Source: Brassica napus (taxonomy: Eukaryota > Streptophyta > Magnoliopsida > Brassicales > Brassicaceae). Taken from it: a stretch of DNA of 64,000 bases. The notes under the pieces were generated by a model. It was not told the origin of the DNA. It saw only the letters and a program-made list of their open reading frames with translations, and did no database searches. The position numbers were made by a program, and so were the translations under genes. Below, piece by piece: positions 23,684-37,336 of this stretch (positions are counted from its first letter, which is position 1; each line of letters opens with the position of its first letter). The stretch is from positions 22,382,098 to 22,446,097 of the forward strand of contig NC_063439.1 in the NCBI RefSeq assembly GCF_020379485.1, written 5' to 3'.

Positions 23684-24958
23684 ATGGCTTCTTCTTCACA
23701 TTATCATTACCACAAAGATAATGATGATGAATTAGATGACATATTTGAAGATTTATGTGAAGAATATATTGATTTCAATCCACAACCAAAAGAGCGAAAA
23801 ACACGAGTTTTTATCGAGAGACACCGGGAGGAAGGCCATCAGAAGCTCTGGAATGATTATTTTAGCGAGACTCCAACATACCCGCACAATATATTCCGGC
23901 GACGGGTTCGAATGAACAAGGCATTATTCTTGCGTATTGTGCATCGTCTGTCTACAGAAGTTGAGTACTTTCAACCCAGAGTAGATGCAACCGGACGGTC
24001 GAGTCTAACTCCGCTGCAAAAATGTACCGCAGCAATACGTCAATTGGCGTATGGTGGTGGGTCTGACACAGTTGACGAATATGTCCGAATTGGAGAAACA
24101 ACAGCTCGAAGAAGTTTGCACAATTTCGCCGCGGGAATAATCGACTTGTTTGACGATGAATACCTAAGACGTCCCACACCGGAGGATCTGCAAAGACTAC
24201 TATATATTGGAGAACAACGTGGGTTTCCAGGGATGATTGGAAGCATCGACTGTATGCATTGGGAGTGGAAGAATTGCCCCACGGCTTGGAAAGGAATGTA
24301 TTCACGAGGAACCGATAAACCAACGATTGTCTTGGAGGCGGTAGCTTCATATGACCTCTGGATTTGGCACGCGTTTTTTGGAGCTCCAGGTACTATGAAC
24401 GATCTTAATATTCTCGATCGATCACCCGTTTTTGATGACATTATTAACGGAATAGCGCCACAAGTTAACTTCCATGTTAATGGTAATCCATACAATTTGG
24501 CATATTATCTCACCGACGGTATTTATCCGAAATGGGCTACTTTTATTCAATCTATCCGACTACCACAAGGTCAGAAGCATTCAATATTTGCTCAAACCCA
24601 AGAAGCTGTGCGAAAAGATGTCGAGCGTGCATTCGGAGTCCTACAAGCTAGGTTTGCCGTTGTTAGAAATCCATCTAATATTTGGGATAAATAAAAAATA
24701 GGAAATATTATGAGAGCATGTATCATACTCCATAATATGATTGTGGAAGATGAACGATCATCAGGAACTCAGGACAACGGTCGTGAATTTAAAGAAAGAG
24801 AAGACGTCGCTACATTTTCCGTCAATATGCCTTCACCTATCGTGAGTACAATTGAGCGTCGCACGAGCGTTCGGAATAGACAAGTCCATGAGCATTTAAA
24901 AAATGATTTGATTGAAAATATTTGGACTAAATTTGGACATCTTACCCGTAACATATAA
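23684..24958 (+). pseudogene. Harbinger DDE transposase with one in-frame stop
   Basis: HARBI1-like transposase. Reading from the ATG at 23684 the frame is open to a TAA at 24692, then stays open in the same frame to 24958 (IGNIMRACIILHNMIVEDER and on to NIWTKFGHLTRNI). The family sequence at the stop is normally Asp-Lys-Glu-Lys, so TAA most simply replaces GAA. Catalytic region present: GMIGSIDCMHWEW (first Asp), GTMNDLNIL (second Asp) and RKDVERAFGVLQARF (Glu). The break removes about 85 C-terminal residues, which may or may not abolish activity. Confidence 0.88.
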
Positions 24959-25249
24959 TTTATAAGTTTCTATTTATATTGAAATAAATGTTTGTGTGTT
25001 TTTTTAATAATTATGATGTTTTGTATTTCTATTTTACAACTTTGTAATTTTCTTAAGATTTCAATTTTAATGTTAAACTTTTTTAAAATATATTCCATTT
25101 ACAACTTCTTTTTATATGTTATACATTATGAAAATAATAAATTAATTAAATAATAACCTAAGGGACCAGGAAAGTCCCACTAATAATCTACCAAATTGTT
25201 TAACGTCTTTAGCTTAGGTCCCTTAACATATAACCTTAATATAAAATGC

Positions 25250-25288
25250 TAAGGGCTTGTGGGTTAAGTCCCACCAATACCTATGCTC
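25250..25288 (-). repeat. Right terminal inverted repeat of the Harbinger element
   Basis: Reads GAGCATAGGTATTGG on the minus strand and is followed on the plus strand by the TTA duplication at 25289..25291. Confidence 0.85.
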
Positions 25289-25711
25289 TTAGATACTTGG
25301 TCTCAGTAAGACCGTAACATCGAATCCGTGTTTGTTGTTAAATTGGTCTGGATTCAATGTTTGCTCATTTTCAGTAAAATAGTCAATTACTTTGTCCAAT
25401 CATGTTTGCTGGGTCTTTTTCTCTCTAGATTCAATGACACTTGCTGGTCGGTAACTTTGGAGCTGTTGTGGTGGCACACTTCAAGAAGTGGATAAGTACA
25501 ATAAAATATTTCCCCCCTTTAAAATGTCTATCAATAAAATATAATGAGTTAACATTTTGCTCTCACTCTCTAACACAGTGGCTGCGAAACAACAATGTTT
25601 GGATTGTAATCAAATACTAAAACAGAGGCAGTGCACATGTGCTAAACACTCAAAGGCATGATGATCTTCCTACGTAGCTTTATAGCCACAAGTTACTGGG
25701 AGATCTTTGGC

Positions 25712-26800
<1,089 letters not shown>

Positions 26801-27837
26801 CCTAAGTTTCTTTCTTGGCACAAACTAGAAAGGCAACACAAAGAAAGACACTTAAGCAACTGTTAGAAGCTCTAACTTAAACCGTCCACCAACTAAAGAT
26901 CTGTGGGATTGTATATCACCAAGAACCATCGAAACAAACAAACAGTGTGTGACTCGATACTTAAAAGTCTTAAACTTTGAGCTAATAATACCAACAGAGA
27001 TCTACATAAGATTAAAAAAACAACTGATCATGTAATCTAACACCAATGACAATGTCAATACAGCGTAACATAAGACTGTTAGTTTCGGCTTTAACATTAA
27101 TTGAGCAAATGTTAAATGTATACGACAACATAGATCAGAATCAGTAACAAAGAGGAGATATCAATCAACCCATCTACAAAAGCAAACTTTTTTTCCGGAA
27201 ACCTCACACAACACATAACTAACTCGCAGGAACTGAATCGCTGTCCCAAAGAGAGAAAAAAAATCTAATTAAAAAACTATATTGGCAATACGGGAAAGAT
27301 TAAAAAAAGGCACTATGGAGTTGTCGGAATCTTGTTTGGTCGGATGACAAAGCCAAACAAGAAAACTAGAAACTGGGACAAAGAGATAGATAGAGAGAGA
27401 GTAAGTTCACGGGGAAGAAGGACTAACCAACGATGACTATGGGCCAGCCAAGAAGGAATGAATCTGGTTAATAGCTACCGTCGCCGGAAAGGAGGCGGAG
27501 GCGACAAAAATTATCAGACAAATATAAACCCTTCCTTCGAGAGCTCTTCGAAAACTATTTAATGATTGTGCTTGAAGTCCTCTAATCTTTATTTATTCCT
27601 ACATTCAGCCCCGAAGTTCATAAATTAACATAACAGACCTAAATTATTAAAGAAATTTGGGGAAAAGCTTTTTCTTTTGGTAAATAATTCACATTTTTAT
27701 CATTTACTTCGTGCACTATATGTATATATAAAAAAATTGCAAATGTTACTTCTGTGAAAGAAAGAAAAAAGTTCTTAAGTGGATTAGTTTTGTTCGTGTA
27801 GTTAATCCACCCCGATTAGAGGTAGCTTACTTATCCT

Positions 27838-28310
27838 CCTTTTTTTTTTTTACAGAATACTTAAGTAAATTAAAATAGCTTGAGCCTAAAGATGGTCCAA
27901 ACCAGAATCATTACACAACTAAATGGGCCTGTAGAGCCGTTTTCGCTAAGTTGTCGGCTTTTGAGTTTTCAGATCGAGAGAAGTGCGAGAAAGATAGAGA
28001 TGCAAATGCAGAGGAGATCAATCGGATATCGTGAACAATCCCGATGATTTCTTTAGACTGATGGTTGTTGGAGATGACTCTAATAAGCATTGAATTGTCG
28101 AAGAAAACTCTCAGAGATAAGATCTCCAGGTTATCACCATACAGAGGGCCGATCTCACCGCGATGGCTTCTGCGATGAGGAGGGATCCTGCAGAGATCGG
28201 AGAAATAAGCGTCGATCCTTCAAATATCCACCCGAACCCCTCTAGCTTCGTGTCCTTATTCCAAGCTGCGTCCGTCTTGCAGGTGATCATGTCGGTAAAA
28301 ATGCAACCAA
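27838..28310 (-). mobile_element. RNase H-like (RVT_3) fragment, probable LINE 3' end
   Basis: On the minus strand about 28190..27895 reads LIAEAIAVRSALC and, after a frameshift, NLEILSLRVFFDNSMLIRV through FSRSENSKADNLAKTALQ, the conserved end of the plant RNase H-like domain found in LINEs. A T-run at 27839..27850 is the poly(A) tail. Frameshifted and dead. Confidence 0.75.
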
Positions 28311-28399
28311 GAAAACATTAAATTACCCCCAAAAATTAGCCATCATCAGCCCTAAAGCTATATGTAATTAACCATTTGCGACATCCACATTAATAAATT

Positions 28400-28650
28400 T
28401 TGTCATCTATAAGACCATCTCTAAAATAGAGGAACTCTATAATAAAAGTGAGATATGCTCCAATGTATTTCTCTATAATAGCAATCTCCAATTATAGAGT
28501 AAAAAATAGAGGAATGATATTTCTTCCTCTATAAATAAAGGAAAATATAGAGATGTGTATTATAGAGGAAGAAATAGAGGTGGGTTGGAGTAATTTCACC
28601 TTTAAATGCTATTATAGAGGTGAAAATAGCAATGGGTTGGAGATAGGGAT
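28400..28650. repeat. AT-rich foldback (MITE-like) element
   Basis: Multiple copies of ATAGAGG and its complement CCTCTAT in both orientations, with CTCCAA/TTGGAG near the right end, give a self-complementary segment. This resembles small MITEs common in Brassicaceae. Exact borders and target duplication not resolved. Confidence 0.45.
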
Positions 28651-28889
28651 GTTAAGGTAGGGTAAAATAACCCAGCCTAGCCCAACCCACAGATAACCCA
28701 ACCCAGTTTATACCCAACCCGCAAAAACCCATAAATATCAATCTTGAAATTCAGACCCAAAAATTAACCCAATATGGTATAGGTTTACCCATGGGTACCC
28801 AAAGTATTATCTTATTTATTTTTAAAAAATCATGTAAAATATTAATATCATTAATGTGAGCTTTAATATATAAACAAGATTTCGCAATT

Positions 28890-29750
28890 TTATAGAAAAA
28901 CTTGTTTTACCGTAAAAACTCGTTCACGAATTTGGCGGAAAAACCTGTTTTCGATTTTGGCAGAAAAAAGTCGGTTTTGCGATTTCGGCAGAAAATTTTG
29001 ATTTTCCAGTTTTGGCGGAAAAACTCGATTTTTCGGTTTCGGCGGGAAAACTCGGTTTTTCGGTTTAGACGGGAAAACTCGGTTTTTCGGTTTCGGCGGG
29101 AAAACTCGGTTTTTCGGTTTCGGCGAAAAAACTTGCTTGCGGTTTTGGCGAGAAAACTCTGTCTTACGGTTTCGGCGGGAAAACTCGGTTTTTTTGGTTT
29201 CGGCGAGAACACGATTTTTTGATTTCAGCGAAAATTTGAGTTTTGTGATTTTGGCGGGAAAATTGGATTTTGCGGTTTTAGCGAGAAAATTGAGATTTGT
29301 GGTTTTGGCGAAAAAACTTGGTTTTGCGGTTTTGGCGGGAAAACTCGGTTTTACGGTTTTCAATCGGAAAACTCGGTTTTGCGGTTTTGGCGGAAAACTC
29401 GGTTTTGCGGTTTTGGCAGAAAACTCGGTTCTGCGGTTTTGACGGGAACACTCGGTTTTGCGGTTTTGACGGGCACACTCGGTTTTGCGGTTTTGACGGG
29501 AAAACTTGGTTTTATGGTTTTGGCGGGAAAAGTCAGTTATGCGATTTCGGCAGAAAAACTCGATTTTTCGGTTTTGCCGTGAAAACTCGATTTTTCGGTT
29601 TTGACGGAAAACTCGATTTTTCGGTTTTGGCGAAAAACTCGATTTTTCGGTTTTGGCGTGAAAACTCATATTTTGGTTTCTGTGAGATAATTTATTTGTA
29701 CGGTTTTGGTGGAAAAAATCATTTTTTGATTTTGACGGAAAAAATGTTTT
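28890..29750 (+). repeat. 27-bp minisatellite array with E2F-site cores (array 1)
   Basis: About 0.85 kb of a 27-base unit with the core GGTTTTGGCGGGAAAA; the complement TTTTCCCGCCAAAA contains the E2F consensus TTTSSCGC. Units differ by a few substitutions and small gaps. Because 27 is a multiple of 3, long open frames of up to 259 codons run through several frames on both strands; they encode only FxRxNRKTEF-type or reverse repeats and are not genes. The same unit, in opposite orientation, makes the array at 44215..45345. Confidence 0.9.
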
Positions 29751-29819
29751 TGCAAATTTTATATAATTTACTTAAAAAATGGTGAAAATATAATAATATA
29801 ATTGAAAATCCATGAGTAC

Positions 29820-30110
29820 ACTCTGTTCTAAAACGCGGCCGCCTAGCCGATTAATCGCCCGGCTAGGCGCTCAACGGTATGCAACCGCCGCGATTAAGGC
29901 CTAATACGCTTGGCGGTAACTACCGTGGCGGATTGATCCTAATCGGTGATAAAATCGGATTTATCAAAAAAAATGTTTTTTTATTTAGTTTTGTGTTAAA
30001 ATCCGTGTATTTTAGTTAGATCTACGAAAATTTGTTAGAATTGAATTGTAAAATGAAGAAATCGTATGTTAATGAGCGAAAAAAAAAAGCTGGAAAAAAA
30101 GAGGCGTCGT
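29820..30110. repeat. GC-rich palindromic segment, possible transposon end
   Basis: Directly after array 1 is a block with GCGGCCGCCTAGCC and CGGCTAGGCGC in opposite orientations, then GCCGCGATTAAGGCC and TTGGCGGTAACTACCGTGG. This looks like the terminal region of a non-autonomous element, but no partner end was found. Confidence 0.3.
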
Positions 30111-30189
30111 GTTGCAGGTAGGTTAAGGAAGAAGATGACTGCAAAAATACGATTTTACCCTTCTTTAAATGAAATCATTGAAAGAATAA

Positions 30190-30251
30190 ACAAAAAGGGT
30201 CGAACCCAAGTACTCATAGTAATTTAATAAGGCAATTACCACTCAAGCCAA
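30190..30251 (-). mobile_element. tRNA-derived SINE head
   Basis: On the minus strand TGGCTTGAGTGGT (A box) precedes GGGTTCGACCC (B box) by about 30 bases, the internal pol III promoter of a Brassicaceae tRNA-related SINE. Downstream body decayed. Confidence 0.45.
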
Positions 30252-30500
30252 CGTAACATATATATAGTATTTATAAAAAATTGAGCAACATCACAAGCTT
30301 AAATGTGAAATTCCTCAAGAATATATAGGTATACCAAAACGCTGAATGCATTTTAACTGTATAATCCAGTCGGATAATATTGTTTTACATGCACTACAAT
30401 ATAATATAATTCTCTGAAAATCCTGATATTTACAACTTGATGATCTCGTTTCAAAAACCTTCTTAGTATTTTTTTCTTGAAAACTGTTTTCTATTGCATA

Positions 30501-33500
30501 CTAGGATCGGCGGGATATACTTTACTTCTAATTTAGATTATTATTTTTTTCTATGATTTTGTCGTTGGCGTTTTAGGTTTGCATTTGCAAAAAAATGTAT
30601 ATGTTAATGATTTTTGTCTTTTAGAAAATTTTAGGTGAGGAGGAATTATACGTGATAAAATATGTTTTGATTGTTTACAATAGTTGTTTGTCCAAAAAAA
30701 AAAAAACAATAGTTGTTTCTATATTAATGAGAAGGTATTTTGTTGGAATTTCTAACATTTCAACTTCTTCACCGTTTTCAGAGTTGTAGTTGGTTTTATA
30801 CTTTCTTCCGCCTGGTGTCATCATCGTGACGGAGACTTGAGATCCTGAATTTCTACTATCTCTCCCATGAAAACATGTGCGTACAGTGAATAAATATAAT
30901 AAGGAAGACATGACATTCCAATATTGTAATTTTTATGCTGGAGTTCGATTTATTATCTATACGAACATAAACCAGAAGAAAATATATCTTAATTCATTTT
31001 CTGACTCAAAAGACAAATTATTAAGAAAGAACAATAAAGATATCTAAAGAGGTAGAAAACTAAATTTGCCAAATTTGAATTTGAGGAATAGTAAAGAATG
31101 AACCTTGATGAGCGGGTCAAAAATGGCCAAAAGCTAAATCAAGAAACATTTGTTGTAAAACTTCATATAGAGAGTTTCATATACAACTTTAAAAATATTG
31201 TATTATTATTCTTTACAAAGATTCTGTGATATATATTACATAACTTTTTTCTATCTATATAAATGTTTCTAATATTTTATCCATTCAATTCTTATTTAGT
31301 TATTACAATTTTTCAAATGCAATTTTTTATAAAGAAATAATTTATTTTTCACTAAATTATAGATGTGTAAATATTTTTTTATTTGTTCGTACAAATCGTA
31401 TCAAATATCCAAAATGAAAACATATTTTATTAGATGGTGTCAAAGCAACTTGAATTGTAAAATTGTGATCTAGGCAAATTATGAATATTAAACTCATAAA
31501 TATGGATGTCCTCGCATTGAATCTTATATAAGAGAGACGAAGTTAAAAGTGTGACCAATGTCATCTTTCTACTATAAACATTGTTAGAAGTTTGTGTTTG
31601 TTATTTAAACAAAAAAATATAAGGTTTTAATGGCAGAATTACATTGGAATTCTTTTTTTTATAATACCACTCAATTCAGAAACAACATGAGGCTTGAATT
31701 CGATTTCAAAATGGAATTTCAAGTCAATACTCTGAAAGTTTAAAAAAAATATCAAAAACCAACAAAGACAAAATTTAATGCATACATGGCAGCATATAAT
31801 ATTCCAAAATCAGCATTATTCAAATCACCATGGAGGACAAACCAAAAGTTTAAGCAATTGTTAGATACATGTTAGTGACTATAACATAACAACAATGGCG
31901 ATGTACAGAGAACACAAACCTAAAGGTCTAATGCCAAAATAAACAAACAACAATAACAGTGAGTTTTAACACAATCCAAAAAATATCAACTCACAGTTTT
32001 GATATAACTCAAAAGAAACTTGGTAATAATCGTAATCCTCCTCAGAAGCTGCAAGTTTCTGCTTCTTCCACTTGTAAGCAGCTTCAAGAATCTTGAGATT
32101 TGTTGTCTGCGATTCTTCTGGATATAGGTAATCAATGTATTCTTCATACCTGCCAAAGATTCCAACAAAATGTTCACATTAAGCCTTCGATCATCAAAAT
32201 CGAAAGATATCAAACTTGAAAAATGATATATGAATTGCAAAATGTACTCTGTAGACCCATCTTCTCTAGTGGTTGTTTTTTTTCTTCTTGGGATTCTTCG
32301 GGAGATTAGATTGTACCACACTCACATCCTCGAGATTACCAAAGTTGGTCTACATGTTAAGCCAGTCTTCCAATAGTGTAGCTCATTCTTCTTTCAACTC
32401 TGGTGCAGAGTCTTTGTAGTAGCTGTTGGCTCTCTCGAAAAGAGCTGAGCAGAAGAAAGAATATAGAGAGAAAAAAAGCAGTTAATATATATCTCAAGGT
32501 TATAATCAAAATTCATATAACATGTAGTTTTAAAGCTACCTCAGGCACGTCTGATGCACTCTTTTTTTAGTTCAATAGCAACTATTTCTTCTTGGTCTTC
32601 CTCTTCCTTGTCTTCTTCTTGATCCGCAGCATAAGCTTCAAACTTTGCAAAACTAACCTACACCGCCACACCTTGTAATGCTTTGTGTGGTCCTATAGTC
32701 GCTCATATAAAGCTCACGTCCTCTCTGATTCTCCTTCTGATATCTCAAAACCTATATACGTCTGCCACAAAAATAAAATAAAATTTCAATGATCCAAGCA
32801 ATTCAAAGTCTGAGAAATATTTTACTTTTTTGAATCTATTGGACTGAATATTTTACCTTCCATAGCAGTTAGAGCATGTCAAGTGCTGACTGAGAGATTG
32901 CAAGCTCAAAGATAGTTCTAGCTAGTTCAGTCTCAGCAAGAGACCTCTCTAGCTCAGCGTATTTGCTCCAAGCATACCGTATTTTGCTTTCCTCTGTAAA
33001 CTTCCTGCAACAATCCACCACAAAGCACATGTGCAACTCTGTTGTCCTTCATTGTACTCCACTCCACAACAGTAGCAAAACTCATGCCCACACATACAAA
33101 GAACACAAAGAGATATCTCAACATTGATATAAGAAACCACAAAGCCAAACACTATATAGATATGAAACGTTCTATGGGTGTATGTCTTACCGGCAAGTCA
33201 TGTGGTTGCAGCCTTGAGAAATTAAAATCATTACACGACATTGCTGACACCGTCTCCGCCTCTTCTACCTAGCCAAGCGATGCAATATGATATCAGCTTG
33301 ATATATTTTATGAGCCTGAAGAATCTGAAACTCTTCACTGCTCATAGATTCACGTCAAGGAACATTACGTTCCACACACGCAAACCACTCACAGAATGGA
33401 CACTTCACACAACATATTTTCTCTGTCTGACTACAACAGCTATTCTCTGTCTGACCACGGTCCACACACGCAAACCTTAAAGATTGGTCAAGATCATATA

Positions 33501-34402
33501 AAGGATCAAGCTTTAGAACAAACCCATTTTATTGAAACGAAAAGAAAACAAAGAAAGTCTAGAACAGTTGTAAAAAGACAGTCTAGAACACACCTGCTGC
33601 TTAGATAGCTTCTTCAAAATTTTCTCCTTAATATAAAGTAGTACACAATACTTCTTCGTTTGCAGAAACATATGACCATGGAAACACAAAGTGATTAAAG
33701 CATTCATCCTTTTATCTAATCACTCGTCAAATCACAAATCAAGCACCATTCAAAATGAAATAAAAGCAATGGTTCCAGGTTCTCTTGTTGCACTAAGAAC
33801 AAAACAAAATTTTCATTGAAACATCAATTTTACAAATCTAAATGTGAGTTAGAAACAAAACTCACAGAGATAGAACCTAACCCAAGAAGCGCATAAATTA
33901 CAATCAGGTCGTGATCTATGGAACTGAGACATGAAGGAAACAGGTTTAAGATTGACGCCTTCGGTTAAGTTTTCGTGACGCTTTGGAGATTCATCTGCAA
34001 TCGAAATCAAATTTAGTCAAAGGCAAGAAACAAAAAGGTGAAGCAGGTCGAATCAGATGTCAAATAAACCATCACCTAAGAGGGATAATTTGGAGACGCA
34101 GCGGTGAAACCGGAGACGCATCGGTGAAGCCAGAGACGCAACGGCAGATGAGCCATATGCATATGGAGTATATATGATTCGTCGTCCATCGAAGCCTCTT
34201 CTCCTCCTCTGCTTATGAATACAGCCGTTTCCACGTTCTTCGTCGCAGCCGTAGGGTTGGATGAGACCAAGATGTTAAATTTTAATGAAACGCTGCTGTT
34301 TTCCTGTTGGACACGTGTCAAAAAACCATGAACTGAATTATCTATGTGGCATCCTATGTGAACACTCTAGAAAAGGAGGAAACCCTTCTTTATATATAAA
34401 GA
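30501..34402 (-). mobile_element. Candidate Helitron carrying an RBR gene fragment
   Basis: The right end on the minus strand reads A|TCTTTATATATAAAGAAGG, a typical Brassicaceae Helitron 5' end. A possible 3' end is CTAG|T at 30501..30504, preceded by ATCCCGCCGATC, but the hairpin is weak, so the length is uncertain. The interior holds an RBR ubiquitin-ligase fragment with a preserved intron, fitting the gene-capture habit of Helitrons. The rest is AT-rich with no coding sequence I recognise, apart from an Asp/Glu-rich piece near 32580..32640. Confidence 0.4.
32990..33340 (-). pseudogene. RBR-type (RING/IBR) E3 ubiquitin ligase fragment
   Basis: On the minus strand, exon one reads RRRRCQQCRVMILISQGCNHMTCR (about 33265..33192) and, after an intron beginning GTAAG, exon two reads CGHEFCYCCGVEYNEGQQSCTCALW (about 33105..33020). 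Together these are the Rcat/second-RING zinc-binding Cys and His of plant RBR ligases. A TAG lies in frame just upstream of RRRR, and the RING1 and IBR parts are missing. The preserved splice junction shows it came by DNA, not by retrocopying. Confidence 0.75.
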
Positions 34403-35780
34403 TACTATCCTTCAAAGCAAATTGATGGTGTCGCTCTGGTTCATGAGACCTAGCAGTCCTTTGTGGGATAATATTTTCCTTCTAAACTTTGGGATAATTT
34501 CTTTAGCTAATTCATTTCATAACATTTCTAGATATATCATAGTGATATTATCTCAGTTGTTTCTCTTTAAAAAAGCCCTCTTGCTACAGTAAAGTTCCGG
34601 GTAGATGATAAGGTTGTGGAAAGCAAACAGCATATCCCCATAATTGGATCAATTGTAGGGCTAGACGACTAACAAACCCCATTTCGACACGTGACTGGCT
34701 GGGCATTTTCCACATGCTTTCCTGCCGAAAGTGGAAAGATAACATGATGGCCATCACAAGATTTATATGGATGTGAGGTCACCCATATTCGTCCATTAAT
34801 CAATCAACGTTACATATATTATCTGAAAACGAGTATATAAAAAGAACACTCTTTTGTTTATATTTTTTCTGCGTTAATAGCCGTTCATTATATAAAAATG
34901 TGAACTTACAGTTTCTTGAATCTTGATACAAACATAAGAGATAACCAAGACGGTAGATGAAAACAATGGGAGAATAACGAAATTGTGCGATGTTATTGAA
35001 AACAAGATCACCACATTAATTATGATGTCTTTACACAGGTTTTTCATCTAGATGTTCGTAGCAGTTCCGTGTAGGTTTTTTTCAAAACATAGTTCCATGG
35101 AGGTTATAGGATAAAATCTTGATAGTCGCCTGCAAAAGTAATGTTCAAAATGAAAAAAATGGAACACATTCCCAAAAATATATGTTAAAGATGATAAGCA
35201 TAGGTGCTCGCTCAGAAGGGAAAGGTGTCACGAAAGCACAAACATATGCGTGATTCCATATTCGGAAATATGTTATATTTTAATATATTTTGGGGTATTG
35301 TTTCTGAATATTAGTATATATACTAAAGTGAAAGTTAAAACAAACTTTTTATCTATATGAAAGATTCAGCTTTCTTCATAGAGATAAAAAATCAAGATGT
35401 GTAATGACTAGTTTGTCTTTATTATTAGGAGAAAAAGAGTTTGTTTATTGGGGTTTATTGAGACTTTTGTTTTAGACAGAGACAATTTATTATGTTTGTG
35501 TGTAATTTCATTTTTTTACCTTTTCTAAAAGTTGTTTTGAAAACGATTTATCTTTAAACGAAAGTTTAAGAACATGATATCTTGCTTAATTTGTAAAAGA
35601 AAATTCTGAATTCAAAAATATCATCATAAATGTGTAAAAAGACTTTTTGAATATAACTTGTATATATATTTATAAAAAATTTAAATGTGTATATCATCTT
35701 CTTGGATTTAATTTATATGCACATTTAGTAAAATATTATTCAATATATAAAATCTCTTAAAATTTACCAAAATGCTTTTA
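34403..35780. other. AT-rich intergenic DNA without recognisable features
   Basis: Very AT-rich with no frame, RNA or transposon border I can support. Some 10-20 base inverted A/T runs occur but fit base composition. Confidence 0.4.
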
Positions 35781-35786
35781 AATATA

Positions 35787-37069
35787 TCTATACTATACTT
35801 ATAAAATTTATATATCAAATTTATGAAAGTCTTCCGGAAACTTTAGGAAGATGTATACTTATTTGAAATATCTTATTAAATATACTTATAATTCAAATTC
35901 AGTAAGATATTGATGAATATATATTCATAAAAGCTTTCTTAAATTTTATGAAGATATAATACATATTTATCAATATGTTCCTAAATTACTATACTTATTC
36001 AAGAAAGTTTCCATAAACTGAAATTTAGGATGATATGATACACTTTCAAGAAGGTACTTATAAATTCAAGTTCAAGAAGATATCATTTTTTATTAAGAAA
36101 GGCGTTCCTAAACATTTTTTTAAAAAACTAGGTTCCTAAAAAAAATTCCAAAAAAGTTTCCGTCAAAAGTTTTAGGAAATTTTTTTTTAAAACTACTAAA
36201 TTTTTAATTATTTTTCTAAAATAAAATTTATGTTTAAAAATATTTATTTAGATATCTATTTAATTTATATATCTATAAATAGGGACATGATTATAATGAA
36301 AGTTATTTTAGTCATTTTGTTTTTTGTATGCCATGCCCTTTTTCTTCGCTACTAGAAAAGTAAGCATTCTCTATGTAATAAAAACATTATTTGTGGTATC
36401 CTAGGATCTTCTACATAATTTGAGAATTGATTTACCTTGTGTTTAGAAAAATAATGATGTCATGATTTGAAGCTAGTTGTGACATGAACATTTACATTTA
36501 ATGTTGTTTTATATTTTTGATAAGTTTTTTAGACTATGATAATAAACCATATATCATAATTAATATAAAAATAAATAATATAATAGTAGAAATGAAAATA
36601 TAATAATTTTTACGATTTTCAAAATATTATTTAATTATATTTTTATCCTAAAACAATTCTTCCAAAATTTTGGCATTTTTGTTTAGATCGTTATTTTCTA
36701 AACCAATACAATTAGTTTCTTTTTAAAATCTACAAATTTTAGAAATATTTTTTTTTTGTTTTGATATTAATTTACCTAACAAAAATTTCTCTTAATTTCA
36801 TACAATTTGATTAAATACTTTTTAACCAACTAAATAGATAAAAAATATTTACAAAATTATAATTCAAAATATGTACATATATATTATTATATATAAATTT
36901 AAATAAAAATATTTCTTTTAACTTAAATTTTAAATATAATTAAACTGAAATGAAAATTAAAATTTTTAAGCAAATAATAGAATCTAAAAGATAACAAAAT
37001 TTTAGTTTTAAATATAATTTAAATTTTAAATTTTTAGTTTTGTTTCACGTGGTACGTGAAAACACCTAG
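35787..37069 (+). mobile_element. Candidate non-autonomous Helitron
   Basis: Left end A|TCTATACTATACTTATAAA fits Helitron 5' ends. The right end TTTCACGTGGTACGTGAAAA forms a perfect hairpin ten bases before CACCTAG|T, the Helitron 3' signature. No coding capacity. The 3' end is the stronger evidence; the pairing of ends is inference. Confidence 0.5.
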
Positions 37070-37336
37070 TATTTTTCTATAACTGAAAAGGTGAAACATA
37101 TAACTCAATTGGATCTATAAAACTATTTAAAATTTTATTATTTGAATTTTAAAGATCTAAAATTATTGGATTAGCCAATTGTAAAAATATCTAAAATTAT
37201 TTTTATTAAAAATTTGAGTTTTTTTTATAATTTGAGATAAAAAATATTTTGAGTTATTTTTGAAATTATTTATAGTTAATACTTGCAAATGTCTATAAAG
37301 GAAGGCAAAAGAGATAGATATTTTGTGCTTAATAAT

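Larger units (their letters stand above)
20110..25288 (+). mobile_element. PIF/Harbinger DNA transposon, nearly complete
   Basis: 5179 bp bounded by a perfect TTA target duplication (20107..20109 and 25289..25291). Terminal inverted repeats begin GAGCATCGGTATCGG on the left and, reverse-complemented, GAGCATAGGTATTGG on the right, with similarity running on for about 30 bases. Inside, all on the plus strand, are a Myb-like ORF1 (21450), a GRF zinc-finger protein (22562) and a DDE transposase (23684). The 20165..21449 part looks like a promoter plus leader with a probable 5' UTR intron (donor AAG|GTATG near 20594, acceptor near 21438). Only one inactivating change was noticed, in the transposase, which suggests recent activity. 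Confidence 0.92.

Noticed and set aside
28890..29785. 259-codon minus and 162-codon plus frames
   Set aside because: Same cause: 27-bp repeat read in frame. No start context, no splice structure, no homology beyond the repeat.
33360..33480. Duplicated CCACACACGCAAACC as a transposon border or CRISPR-like repeat
   Set aside because: Two copies only, no spacer series, and CRISPR arrays are not expected in a plant nuclear genome.
34090..34150. Short direct repeats (GGAGACGCAGCGGTGAAACC type) as a functional array
   Set aside because: Only three imperfect units; local slippage explains them.
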